Source of the DNA: Clostridium acidisoli DSM 12555
GTDB lineage: Bacteria > Bacillota > Clostridia > Clostridiales > Clostridiaceae
Direction of reading: 5' to 3'
Length of the DNA stretch: 64,000 bases
Assembly (NCBI RefSeq): GCF_900176305.1
Contig: NZ_FWXH01000002.1
Span: 806,001 to 870,000, forward strand
Program-made: the position numbers and the translations under genes
Shown here: positions 15,238-24,197 of the stretch, piece by piece
Numbering within the stretch: position 1 is the stretch's first letter
Layout of the letters: each line of letters opens with the position of its first letter
The notes under the pieces: generated by a model
Databases searched by the model: none
The model's input: the letters and a program-made list of their open reading frames with translations, nothing else
What the model was told of the DNA's origin: nothing

Positions 15238-17241
15238 CTAAAGCTTAAATTTTTCAACTAAACTATTTAATTCATCTACAATTCCTTTAAGATTTTTTGC
15301 ACTGCCGTTTATTATCTCAAATGATGCTTCTTGCTCTTCCATTGAAGCAGAAACTTCTTCTGAAGCCGCAGCCGCTTCTTCTGATATTGCAGATATATTT
15401 TCTATTGATTTTACTACGCTATCCTTATCTTTATTTATTCCAGAAATTTTTATACTAAGCTCCTCTATGGTTGATATCATATCACCTATTGAAGTTCCAA
15501 TAGTATTAAAGGATTTTTCTGATTGTTTCATGGATTCATTTGCTTCATGATTAACTTTCTCTGCTTTATCCATATTAAGTTTAGCATTGTTAATTTCACC
15601 TTGAATTTCTTTTATAACATTACTAATTTCTTGCGTTGAACTTGAAGTTTGTTCTGCTAATTTTCTAACTTCTTCTGCAACTACCGCAAAACCCTTACCT
15701 GATTCCCCAGCCCTAGCTGCCTCTATCGCTGCATTTAATGCGAGAAGGTTAGTTTGTTCTGCTATAGATTCTATTGTTTTTACTATATCTCCAATGGATT
15801 CTGATTTATTTGATAGAACTGATATATTATCTGAAACCTGTCTTGTTGCTTCACTTGTTTCAGTAAGTTTTGAATAAAGTTCCTTTGTATTTTCTGAAAC
15901 ATTGCTATTAACTTTTTCAGTAGTCTTAGAATATTCTATTACTTTATTAGAACTCTGTACTACATCATCTATTTTGCTTGACAATTTATTTAGTTTTTCA
16001 AGTCCCAGTGAAGATTCTTTTGCTTGTTCTGTAGAACCTTTAGCCACTTCTTCTACTGCATTCGTAACTTCCTCTACTGCTTTTACAGTTTCGTCTATTG
16101 AAACCGATACATTTTCTGACTGCTTATGAACTTCTGTAGAATTATCTTTTATGGTTACAATTATGCTTCTAAGCTGCTGCCTCAAATCCTTTATTGAATT
16201 TCCCATTACTCCTATTTCATCCTTGTGCTTTAAAACATAATCGTAATTAGTGTCATTAACTAAATCAAAATCACTAGTTCTGTCTAAAACCTTTGCTAAC
16301 CCAATTAAAGGTTTTGTTATCTTACTTCCAAAAATTAAAGAGAATAAAATACATATAATAATAGATATAAGAGCTATTACTGCATATGCATATATTAAAT
16401 TGCTAAGCGGTTTCTTAAATTCACTAGTAGAAATTGCAAAACCAATTGTCCAACCTGAAACTGGGATGGACGAAGATATAAAATATCTGCTAGTTCCATC
16501 ATAGTCAATCAAATTTATTCCTTTTCCACTTTTGCTTGTATTGACTACATCTTTATACCTTCCATTCATAACCTTATCTACATTTTTAAGTTCTTTATCT
16601 GTAGGTTTAAAGGTTTTGTTTGGATGTACCATAATATCATTATCCTCATCAAGCAAATAACCATAGCTATCACTTACAGGTTTTGCTGCTTCAACAATTT
16701 TTGTAATTGTATCAACATATATATCTGTACCAATTACACCAACTACTTGTCCATCTCTTGATATTGGTTTTGCTATTGTTATAACTATTTTTTTTGTCAT
16801 TGCATCAAGATATGGTGCTGTATAAATTAATCCATTTTTTTCTAAAGCTTTCTCATACCAAACTCTCTTTGTCGCATCATAATCAGATGGTGGTATCCAA
16901 CCTGAACCATCCCAAAATGACTTATCTTTAAATCCTATATATACGTCAGTTGTATACGGATTTGTTTTTATTTTCTGTGCCAAATACGCTGCTACATCCT
17001 TTTGATTGAATTCCTTGGTGTTTTCTACACTTCCTGCTATTTCCTTAAGTATTTTTCCTTGCCCATCTAACCAACCATTTATGATTTCACCGTACTTTTG
17101 AGATGTTATCAATGTTTTATCTGCCATTTCTTTATTTAATGCTTTATAGGATACACTATATCCTATAATTATGGAGGCACCTAAAACAAGAATACAAATA
17201 CTACACATAGCTACTGCAAATTTTGATTTTAAACTTTTCAT
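15238..17241 (-). CDS. Methyl-accepting chemotaxis protein, dCache_1 sensor
   Basis: A 667-residue chemoreceptor: TM1 (about 8-30), extracellular dCache_1 domain (about 35-275), TM2 (about 283-303), HAMP, then a cytoplasmic coiled-coil with the CheA/CheW-binding tip [20 protein letters not shown]. The sensor carries [19 protein letters not shown] and GVIGTD, which reproduce the Y-R-WY-Y-D-D residue set described for amino-acid-binding dCache domains, so amino acids are likely ligands (inference). A sigma-D-type promoter lies 35 bases upstream. Length and architecture are complete. Confidence 0.93.
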   Translation of the reverse strand: MKSLKSKFAVAMCSICILVLGASIIIGYSVSYKALNKEMADKTLITSQKYGEIINGWLDGQGKILKEIAGSVENTKEFNQKDVAAYLAQKIKTNPYTTDVYIGFKDKSFWDGSGWIPPSDYDATKRVWYEKALEKNGLIYTAPYLDAMTKKIVITIAKPISRDGQVVGVIGTDIYVDTITKIVEAAKPVSDSYGYLLDEDNDIMVHPNKTFKPTDKELKNVDKVMNGRYKDVVNTSKSGKGINLIDYDGTSRYFISSSIPVSGWTIGFAISTSEFKKPLSNLIYAYAVIALISIIICILFSLIFGSKITKPLIGLAKVLDRTSDFDLVNDTNYDYVLKHKDEIGVMGNSIKDLRQQLRSIIVTIKDNSTEVHKQSENVSVSIDETVKAVEEVTNAVEEVAKGSTEQAKESSLGLEKLNKLSSKIDDVVQSSNKVIEYSKTTEKVNSNVSENTKELYSKLTETSEATRQVSDNISVLSNKSESIGDIVKTIESIAEQTNLLALNAAIEAARAGESGKGFAVVAEEVRKLAEQTSSSTQEISNVIKEIQGEINNAKLNMDKAEKVNHEANESMKQSEKSFNTIGTSIGDMISTIEELSIKISGINKDKDSVVKSIENISAISEEAAAASEEVSASMEEQEASFEIINGSAKNLKGIVDELNSLVEKFKL

Positions 17242-17276
17242 AAATAAGACCTCCTTAAAACTAAAACATGCCTTAA

Positions 17277-17303
17277 TTATCGTCTTATCTTTTAAAATAT
17301 TTA
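17277..17303 (-). promoter_or_regulatory. Sigma-D (motility) promoter
   Basis: Minus strand: TAAA at 17303-17300, exactly 15 bases, then GACGATAA at 17284-17277. The consensus is TAAA-N15-GCCGATAA, so one mismatch. This places the chemoreceptor in the flagellar/chemotaxis regulon. Confidence 0.65.
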
Positions 17304-17399
17304 ATCAATATTTAAATTTTATTAATTATTTTTTGTTTTATTGTCGATTTTTTTATACTTTTTACATTTTATTATGCCATTTGTTATAAATATGTTAAT

Positions 17400-18050
17400 T
17401 TATTTAATTAATACATATTTTAGAACAAACCAATAGTGGCAAAAGCTCCCTATCAATACAAAGATATGAAAAATTTCATGAAATCCAAAATATTTGTTAT
17501 TTATTTTTGGGTATTTAAATGCATATATAAGTCCACCAACAGTATATGAAACTCCTCCCAGTATAAGCCACATAATTCCTGCAGCAGGCATAACTTTTGA
17601 CATTGGATAAATTGCTACTACCACTAACCATCCCATAACTATGTAAAATGCTGTAGATAACCATCTTGGGGCATTAAACCAAAAATTTTTTATTAATATG
17701 CCTAAAATTGTTAGTGCCCATATCATAGCAAATATACTATAACCTATTTTACCTTTTAAAGTTATAAGACAAACTGGCGTATAACTACCTGCAATCAATA
17801 CATATATCATCGAATGGTCTACTCTTCTAAGTATTTTAATTACTTTTTCAGAGGCCATTGTTAAATGATATATTGAGCTTGCACTATACAGTAATATAAG
17901 ACTTATCCCAAATACACATGAAACCGCCATATCTCTTGTATTGTTTAATGCCAAAGATATATTTAAAAGTATCAAAAGTCCTACTGCAGAGATAAAAACT
18001 CCAAATAAATGTGTTAATCCACTAACTGGCTCTCTAAATTTATTAAACAT
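17400..18050 (-). CDS. Hemolysin III family (YqfA/PAQR-like) membrane protein
   Basis: A 216-residue protein with seven hydrophobic segments. Family motifs seen are REPVSGLTHLFG at the N-terminus, SSIYHLTM (first His, after TM2), DHSMIYVLIAGSYTP, and the C-terminal FHEIFHIFVLIGSFCHYW with the remaining conserved His. These match TIGR01065/PAQR-like proteins, which probably have a metal-dependent hydrolase-type active site in the membrane; despite the name, a haemolytic role is unproven. GAGGTGG lies before the ATG. Single gene, divergent from the DUF1836 gene. Confidence 0.9.
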   Translation of the reverse strand: MFNKFREPVSGLTHLFGVFISAVGLLILLNISLALNNTRDMAVSCVFGISLILLYSASSIYHLTMASEKVIKILRRVDHSMIYVLIAGSYTPVCLITLKGKIGYSIFAMIWALTILGILIKNFWFNAPRWLSTAFYIVMGWLVVVAIYPMSKVMPAAGIMWLILGGVSYTVGGLIYAFKYPKINNKYFGFHEIFHIFVLIGSFCHYWFVLKYVLIK

Positions 18051-18255
18051 ATTATAACCACCTCATCAAATATTCATATTTTACAATATAGTTTTGATAA
18101 CTACGTATTGCTATGTTTATATATTACAATATATATGTTATCATTTCAATATATATTTAAGTTTTTCCAAATTAATTTTTTATATCCATATGTTTTAAAA
18201 TATTGTATACTTTTATATGATATACTTGTTAAAAACATTTACATGAGGTGATTTT

Positions 18256-18867
18256 ATGGACACTAAAGATATAAATTTAAACTCTATACTTTCAGATATT
18301 ACAAATTTTACGGATATTACTCTTAATGATATTCCAAATTTAGATTTATATATGGATCAAGTTACTACACTATTTGAAAGCAAACTAAGTTCAACTAAAA
18401 GAAATCCAGAAGATAAAATTATGACGAAAACAATGATTAATAATTATGCTAAGGCCAAAATATTTCCGCCTATAAAAAGTAAAAAATATAACAAAAACCA
18501 AATAATATTATTATGTCTAATATACAATTTAAAGCAGAGTCTTTCTTTGTCTGATATAAGTGACGTATTTAAACCAATAGTTTCAAATTTATCTTCTAAA
18601 GACAAAACCATGCTTTCTCTGGAGGAACTTTACGATACATTTTTAGGAATGAAACAAAACTCCATGGATAATTTTAAAAATGAGTTTGATGAGCTTCTAA
18701 ATGAAATTAAAGATAAAACAACTAAACTTCCAAACGGCGAAAATGAAAAAAGCCACCTTATTCTACTAATTTTAATGCTTATTGAAAATGCAAATTTGAA
18801 TATTAGGATGTCGCAAAAAATAATTGACAGCTTTTTTATTGCTACTAAAGATGAGGGTACAAAATAA
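18256..18867 (+). CDS. DUF1836 protein
   Basis: A 203-residue cytoplasmic protein. The segment about 54-100 (MTKTMINNYAKAKIFPPIKS, then KKYNKNQIILLCLIYNLKQS and LSLSDI) is the characteristic start of DUF1836, whose N-terminal region resembles a MerR-like helix-turn-helix. This suggests a DNA-binding regulator, but no target is known. GAGGTGAT precedes the ATG and a strong terminator follows. It is monocistronic. Confidence 0.85.
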   Translation: MDTKDINLNSILSDITNFTDITLNDIPNLDLYMDQVTTLFESKLSSTKRNPEDKIMTKTMINNYAKAKIFPPIKSKKYNKNQIILLCLIYNLKQSLSLSDISDVFKPIVSNLSSKDKTMLSLEELYDTFLGMKQNSMDNFKNEFDELLNEIKDKTTKLPNGENEKSHLILLILMLIENANLNIRMSQKIIDSFFIATKDEGTK

Positions 18868-18910
18868 AATAGCCTTTCACCATTAATCTTTGGTGAAAAG
18901 CTATTTTTTT
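18866..18910. terminator. Terminator
   Basis: AAAATAGC...GCTATTTT outer stem with inner TTTCACCA/TGGTGAAA, followed by eight T on the plus strand. It also separates the convergent oxidoreductase gene. Confidence 0.85.
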
Positions 18911-18939
18911 TATAAACAGAGTTCTTGGCTTCGGATAAA

Positions 18940-20001
18940 TTAATTAAATTGAATCCATGCTTTTTCTTTATTACTCTCTTCTGCTATTTCTATTATTTTT
19001 ATTGTATTTCTAGCTTGCTGAGGTGTTACTATAAGTTCTTCTTCTCCTAAAATTGAAAGGTAAACATTTCTATATAACTGTCTGTAATCCCCAGCTTCAC
19101 TTTCAATTTTTCCAACAACATGGCTACCATTAATTTCTGTATTAATTTCCCCCCAATTTTCTTCTATTTCTTTACCAAAGTCAACTTTATCTTTAGGCAT
19201 TATACCTATTTTAAGATCTTCTTCTTGTGGATCCATTCCATATTTTATAAAGGTACCTTTCGTTCCGAGAAGCATGAAGTGAGGTATTTTTCCCCTTACT
19301 AACATTCCAGCCTTTAATGTTACCTTTAATCCTGAATAATCTAAAATAACTTCAAAGTTATCATTAGTTTTTCCACCTTGTCTTTGAATCCTTATGTCAG
19401 CAAAAATTTTTTTAGGTGTACCAAATAGATATTGTGCTTGATCTATAAGATGTGCTCCTAAATCATATAAAATTCCAGAGCCTTCTATTGATTCTTCTCT
19501 CCAAGAATTTTGTTTAAAGTAATTTCTAAACCTATCATAATGGACTTCATATTCTACTAAGTCTCCAAGTAAATTATTGTTTATAATTTTTTTTACTGTT
19601 CTAAAGTCACTATCCCATCGTCTATTCTGATGTACTGTTAGTATTTTATTTTTTTCTTTAGAAAGTCTTATAAGCTCATCGGCTTCTTTAGATGTTACTG
19701 TAAAAGGCTTCTCAACTAGAACATTTTTACCACTATTTAAAGCTCTAGAAGCAAGATCAAAATGGGCTTTATTTGGCACAGCTATTACTACAAGTTCAAT
19801 ATTTTCGTCATTAAATATATCCTCTAGTTCACTTGCTAATAATACATCTTTATATTTTGATTTCAATATATTGATGTTTTCCTTTTTTGTTTCAAATACT
19901 TTATATAGCTTTAAACCTTCAACACTTGATATTACTGGTGCGTGAAATACTCTCCCTGCACCACCAAAACCTATTAATCCTACATTAATTGTTTTTGACA
20001 T
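18940..20001 (-). CDS. Gfo/Idh/MocA family oxidoreductase
   Basis: A 353-residue NAD(P)-dependent oxidoreductase. The N-terminal Rossmann domain has GLIGFGGAGRVFHAPVI, VVIAVPNKAHFDLA and the family motif GKNVLVEKPF (catalytic Lys). The C-terminal Gfo/Idh domain has GSGILYDLGAHLIDQA. The substrate, usually a sugar or inositol derivative, cannot be read from sequence. It lies 23 bases downstream of a DeoR-type repressor gene on the same strand, so it is probably expressed with and controlled by that regulator. Confidence 0.9.
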   Translation of the reverse strand: MSKTINVGLIGFGGAGRVFHAPVISSVEGLKLYKVFETKKENINILKSKYKDVLLASELEDIFNDENIELVVIAVPNKAHFDLASRALNSGKNVLVEKPFTVTSKEADELIRLSKEKNKILTVHQNRRWDSDFRTVKKIINNNLLGDLVEYEVHYDRFRNYFKQNSWREESIEGSGILYDLGAHLIDQAQYLFGTPKKIFADIRIQRQGGKTNDNFEVILDYSGLKVTLKAGMLVRGKIPHFMLLGTKGTFIKYGMDPQEEDLKIGIMPKDKVDFGKEIEENWGEINTEINGSHVVGKIESEAGDYRQLYRNVYLSILGEEELIVTPQQARNTIKIIEIAEESNKEKAWIQFN

Positions 20002-20024
20002 AAACCAGTCCCCCTTGAACTTTA

Positions 20025-20768
20025 TTAAATCACTATAACTTCCATTTTATATTTTTTTAGTATTTCTAGTCTTTCTTTTTGTATACCATAATCAGTAATT
20101 ATCGTAGAAACTTCATCTAATTTTACAATTGAAGTCACTCCTACATTTTCAAATTTTGAAGCCTCTGCTAACACCACAACATTTTTTGCCCTTGAAGCCA
20201 TTTCCTTTCCTATCTCAGCTCTTAGAAAATCTCCACAGGTAAATCCAAGTTTTTCAGAAAATCCATCCATGCCTATAAAGGCTTTATCTACATATAATTG
20301 TTTTAAACATAATTTTGTTATTGGTCCAACCATGGCTTCAGAATCTTTTTGCAATTCTCCACCTAAAAGTGTTATCTTAGCATTTTCATTTTCTTTAAGC
20401 ATTTCAGCAATATATAATGAATTAGTTATTATGTTTATTTTTTTTCTTTTGCTAATTTCCCTGGCTAGTAGAGTATTTGTAGACCCTGCCTCTACTAGAA
20501 TTGTGTCACCATCTTCAATTAATTCTATGGCTTTATTTACTATTTTTAATTTTTCCTCATACCTAAAATGTAATCTTTTTTCTATTTCATTGGAATTTAT
20601 TTGAGCTACCCCACCATGTGTTCTTTTTATTAAACCTTCATCCTCTAATGCTGATAAATCCTTTCTTATTGTTACTTCAGATACTTCCATAATTAAAGAT
20701 AATTCTTTTACTGTTACTTTTGGTTCTTTACATATAGTATTGAATATTTTTGTTTGTCTTTCATTCAA
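20025..20768 (-). CDS. DeoR-family transcriptional repressor
   Basis: A 247-residue regulator. The N-terminal winged helix (residues 1-57) shows the DeoR signature VKELSLIMEVSEVTIRKDLS followed by EGLIKRTHGG. The C-terminal sugar-phosphate-sensing DeoRC domain has ILVEAGSTNTLLARE, LLGGEL and DKAFIGMDGF. Such proteins repress sugar catabolic genes until a phosphorylated sugar binds. Its own promoter is overlapped by a 35-bp palindrome, implying autoregulation, and the oxidoreductase downstream is the apparent target. Confidence 0.92.
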   Translation of the reverse strand: MNERQTKIFNTICKEPKVTVKELSLIMEVSEVTIRKDLSALEDEGLIKRTHGGVAQINSNEIEKRLHFRYEEKLKIVNKAIELIEDGDTILVEAGSTNTLLAREISKRKKINIITNSLYIAEMLKENENAKITLLGGELQKDSEAMVGPITKLCLKQLYVDKAFIGMDGFSEKLGFTCGDFLRAEIGKEMASRAKNVVVLAEASKFENVGVTSIVKLDEVSTIITDYGIQKERLEILKKYKMEVIVI

Positions 20769-20806
20769 AATTTAATCCCCTTGCTAATCTTATTAACTTT
20801 ACATAT

Positions 20807-20853
20807 ATAATAACATTTATTTCAAATGAAATCAATTGTATTTCATTTGAAAT
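20807..20853 (-). promoter_or_regulatory. Promoter with DeoR-type palindromic operator
   Basis: Minus-strand promoter: TTGATT (20835-20830), 17-base spacer, TATTAT (20812-20807). The -35 sits in a perfect palindrome: ATTTCAAATGAAAT at 20819-20832 and ATTTCATTTGAAAT at 20840-20853, about a CAATTG-like centre. A bound repressor would block RNA polymerase. Confidence 0.7.
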
Positions 20854-20976
20854 ATTTTTTGTTTTATATTTTTAGACTATATCTTTATAATTTAAATTGC
20901 TTGTAAAGTGACATATTTTATATTAAAATCTTACTTAGCGACATTAAATATGAATATACGATGGGGGTAAAATTAT

Positions 20977-22308
20977 ATGAATTTTAAAGAAAAACTACTA
21001 AAGAAAACAATGAACTCCATAACCTTTAAATTAGCTTTAGCCGTAGTAATTGTCCAAATATTTAGTTCTTACATTGGAATATTGGTCAACAATGCCTTAT
21101 ATGCTGGTAGACAGACCTTGAAGAGCCGTGGAGTGCCAACAAGTTTCTTAGATGGTGCTATAGGTGTTAAAATCGCATCATTTATAAGCATAATAATCAC
21201 TGTTTTTATTATAGTAATTGTATATGACAGATTAGTACACAAAAGACTTAGACAAATAATGAAGTACACAGAAAATCTTAGCAAAGGAGACCTTTCTAAG
21301 CCTCTTAATTTAAAGGGAAAAGACGATATAAGTAATCTTGGAAATTCATTAAATACTGCTGTTTTCAACTTAAAATCAATAATATCCACCGTAGTAGATT
21401 CCAGCGAAACAATTACTAGTTCAAGTAATTTATTGCTTGCTTCAACAAAAGCTTCCTCTGATAGAGTAAATGAAATCAGTTCTTCATCTGTTGAGCTTTC
21501 AGATGTTGCTATAAAACTAAGTTCCAATACAGAACAAGTTAATTCCTCAACTCAGGAAATATTAGCAGTAATAGATTCTCTACTTGATAAATCTAGAACT
21601 GCACTAAATGCCTCTGCTGAAATGGAGAATAGAGCCCTTAAAATGAAAGATAAAATAGGCCAATCTATTTCTAATACAGAAAATACATACAACGAAAAAC
21701 AGAAACACATTTTAAAAGCAATTGAAGATGGTAAAATAGTAGATGATATCCAATTAATGGCCGATACTATAAGTAAAATTGCTTCACAAACAAATTTATT
21801 AGCACTTAATGCTGCAATAGAAGCATCTAGAGCCGGAGAACACGGTAAGGGTTTTGCAGTAGTTGCAGAAGAAGTAAGAAAACTAGCTGAACAATCCTCT
21901 GAAACCATTTCAAATGTTGAAAGTTTAGTATTAAAAGTTAAGCAAGTTTTTGATAATCTATCTCAAAGAGCTGAAGAAGTATTAGATTTTATAAATAAAG
22001 ATGTAAAATCAGATTATGCTTTATTAATTGACTCTGCTGTTAAGTATGGCGAAGATGCTAAATTAATCAATAATATTTCTACAGAAGTAAGCAATTCTGC
22101 CAAAGTTGCTGATAAATCTCTTGAAGCCATTAGCAAAGTTATCCAAGATGTATCTGAAATATCAGAGAGTTTAACAAATTCTACAGAAGAAATATCCGAT
22201 AGCCTTACTGAAATTTCGGCCACTATTGATGACACAAATGTTGCTATGGAAAAAGAAAATAATTTATCTGTAACTCTAAAAAAATCGGTTGAAAAATTCA
22301 AAGTATAA
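20977..22308 (+). CDS. Methyl-accepting chemotaxis protein, short sensor
   Basis: A 443-residue chemoreceptor with two membrane helices (about 17-40 and 67-88) separated by only some 25 residues outside the membrane, so it lacks a normal ligand domain. HAMP follows ([20 protein letters not shown]), then the signalling hairpin with tip [20 protein letters not shown] and [16 protein letters not shown]. It may sense through the membrane or a partner protein. GGGGG precedes the ATG at 8 bases. It is followed by a strong terminator shared with purD. Confidence 0.9.
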   Translation: MNFKEKLLKKTMNSITFKLALAVVIVQIFSSYIGILVNNALYAGRQTLKSRGVPTSFLDGAIGVKIASFISIIITVFIIVIVYDRLVHKRLRQIMKYTENLSKGDLSKPLNLKGKDDISNLGNSLNTAVFNLKSIISTVVDSSETITSSSNLLLASTKASSDRVNEISSSSVELSDVAIKLSSNTEQVNSSTQEILAVIDSLLDKSRTALNASAEMENRALKMKDKIGQSISNTENTYNEKQKHILKAIEDGKIVDDIQLMADTISKIASQTNLLALNAAIEASRAGEHGKGFAVVAEEVRKLAEQSSETISNVESLVLKVKQVFDNLSQRAEEVLDFINKDVKSDYALLIDSAVKYGEDAKLINNISTEVSNSAKVADKSLEAISKVIQDVSEISESLTNSTEEISDSLTEISATIDDTNVAMEKENNLSVTLKKSVEKFKV

Positions 22309-22320
22309 TATGTAATACTA

Positions 22321-22362
22321 AAAAAGCATTTCACCTGATGCCTAGAGGTGAAATGCTTTTTT
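22321..22362. terminator. Bidirectional terminator
   Basis: AAAAAGCATTTCACCT pairs with AGGTGAAATGCTTTTT around a short loop. T-runs on both strands terminate the chemoreceptor gene and, from the other side, purD. Confidence 0.9.
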
Positions 22363-23612
22363 TACTTATAAAGTGTTCCTATATCTTTTCTAAAATACAT
22401 ATTATCAAATTCTACATTTTTAACGTCATTATATGTAGCTTTTATTGCTTCGTCTAAAGTCTTTGCTGTATTTACAAGAGCTAAAACCCTGCCACCAGAA
22501 GTCTTTAATACTCCTTTGTCTTCTATAGCTCCAGCTGCAAACACCTTACTTTTATTATTTTTTATCTTAATTTCTCTACCAGTTTCATATTTAAGAGGAT
22601 ACCCCCCAGAAGCTAGCACAAGACAGCAAGCAGCCTCTTTTTTCCACTGAATTTTTATGTCTTTTAACTTTCCATCAATAGCACTTAAAATTATCTCTGT
22701 AAAATCACTTATAAGTAGTGGTAAAACAGCTTGTGTTTCTGGATCTCCCATTCTTACATTATATTCTAGAAGGTATGTTCCCTTTTTAGTTATCATGATA
22801 CCAAAAAATATGATTCCACAATAATCCATATTTTCTTTCTTGATGCCCTCAAGTGTTGGCATTAAAATCTTTTCATCAAATTCTTTTAAAACTTCTGGTG
22901 TGCAATATGGATTAGGTGCAATTGCTCCCATACCACCAGTATTAGGTCCCTCATCGTTGTCAAAAATCTGTTTGTGATCCTTAGCTGAAATAAACGGTAT
23001 TATAACATTTCCATCTGTAATTGACAATATGGATGCCTCTACGCCGTCTAAAAATTCCTCTAAAACAACAGTTTTTCCTGAACCTTTAAACACGTCATCT
23101 ACCATGAATTCATTTAGTGCACTTTCAGCTTCAGAATATGAACTACATATAACAACACCTTTACCTGCTGCAAGTCCATCTGCCTTTACTACTAATGGGT
23201 ATTCTGCATCTTTAGCATATTTTTTAGCAAGTTCTACATCTTGAAACACTTCATACGCAGCAGTTTTTACACCATACTTTTTCATAAAGTCTTTAGAAAA
23301 AGATTTACTCCCTTCAAGCTGTGCTGCCGCTTTTCCTGGTCCAAATATTTTCAAACCATTTTCCTTAAATACATCAACAATACCTTCAACAAGTTTTACC
23401 TCTGGTCCAACAATAGTCAAATCTATATTTTCCTTTTTAGCAAACTCTAAAAGTTTTGGAGTAGTATCTAATGCTACATTTTCACATTTATTTTCAATTG
23501 CCATTCCTCCATTGCCTGGAGCACAATAAACTTTTTCTACGTTTTCACTAAGTGATACTTTCCACGCTATAGCATGTTCTCTCCCACCGTTTCCTATAAC
23601 TAATATCTTCAC
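22362..23612 (-). CDS. purD: Phosphoribosylamine-glycine ligase (GAR synthetase)
   Basis: A 416-residue ATP-grasp enzyme for step 2 of purine synthesis (phosphoribosylamine + glycine + ATP to GAR). It starts at GTG with AAGGATGTG upstream: VKILVIGNGGREHAIAWK. ATP-grasp motifs are VVKADGLAAGKGVVI, DGVEASILS, NEGPNTGGMGAIAPNP-like DNDEGPNTGGMGA, and LLEYNVRMGDPETQ. Length is normal. It is the last gene of the pur cluster but is separated from purH by about 585 bases containing a multi-hairpin repeat, so it may be read weakly or from its own promoter. Confidence 0.96.
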   Translation of the reverse strand: MKILVIGNGGREHAIAWKVSLSENVEKVYCAPGNGGMAIENKCENVALDTTPKLLEFAKKENIDLTIVGPEVKLVEGIVDVFKENGLKIFGPGKAAAQLEGSKSFSKDFMKKYGVKTAAYEVFQDVELAKKYAKDAEYPLVVKADGLAAGKGVVICSSYSEAESALNEFMVDDVFKGSGKTVVLEEFLDGVEASILSITDGNVIIPFISAKDHKQIFDNDEGPNTGGMGAIAPNPYCTPEVLKEFDEKILMPTLEGIKKENMDYCGIIFFGIMITKKGTYLLEYNVRMGDPETQAVLPLLISDFTEIILSAIDGKLKDIKIQWKKEAACCLVLASGGYPLKYETGREIKIKNNKSKVFAAGAIEDKGVLKTSGGRVLALVNTAKTLDEAIKATYNDVKNVEFDNMYFRKDIGTLYK

Positions 23613-23677
23613 TTAATCACATCCTTTATATTAAGTATACTTTTCTTTAAAATAATATTTAAATTCTTAATAACAAT

Positions 23678-24130
23678 AAATTGCGAAGTACGGGTGAAGG
23701 GTTTTCACCTATGCTTCGCGGTGAAAAGGCGAAGGGTCGCTAAAGCGAGATGAAGGGTTTGAACATCGACTTCGCTTGTTCAAAGGTGATATTTTTTCCG
23801 GTGGAAAAAGCTATAGATGATTTTTCTACGCTATGCTGCGAAAAATCTTTGAACTTAAAATCTATAATCTAAAGTATATTGCCATTGATTTTTTTGACCG
23901 AAGGTCGTGGTGTTCAAAGAATGAGTATTAATCATCATATTAACACTAAAGGCTACGGTTAAAATACATATTAAAGTTATCTTTAAATATTAAGACATAT
24001 AAATTTAAATTCATTATTTTTCTGACGTAGGATGAAAAATTTCCTTAGCCTTTATGGATTTATCCATAAACATTTCACCTTTTAACGTGCGAAGCAATCG
24101 TTAAAACCCTTCACCAATACTTCGCAATTT
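23678..24130. repeat. Multi-hairpin modular repeat, copy 1
   Basis: A 453-bp element bounded by an exact 11-bp inverted repeat, AAATTGCGAAG and CTTCGCAATTT. Inside, successive palindromes are spaced by G(T/C/A)GAAGGG-like linkers: TTTTCACC/GGTGAAAA, TCGCT/AGCGA, TTTGAAC/GTTCAAA. A conserved core follows from 23817 to 23908 (GATTTTTC/GAAAAATC hairpin, then GACC-GAA-GGTC). The right arm has TTTATGGAT/ATCCATAAA and TTTTAACG/CGTTAAAA. No ORF is present. Related to copies at 49524 and 57658. It fills the purH-purD gap. Confidence 0.85.
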
Positions 24131-24197
24131 CTTCATATCATGCTTCAACTTAATTTTCAAACGATTCTTTATATTTTAAAATAGCCCCCAAAAACTT

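Noticed and set aside
21069-21527. Antisense frames across chemoreceptor genes (also 21552-21908 and 22014-22334)
   Set aside because: They mirror the coiled-coil coding strand, have no ribosome binding sites and match no domain.
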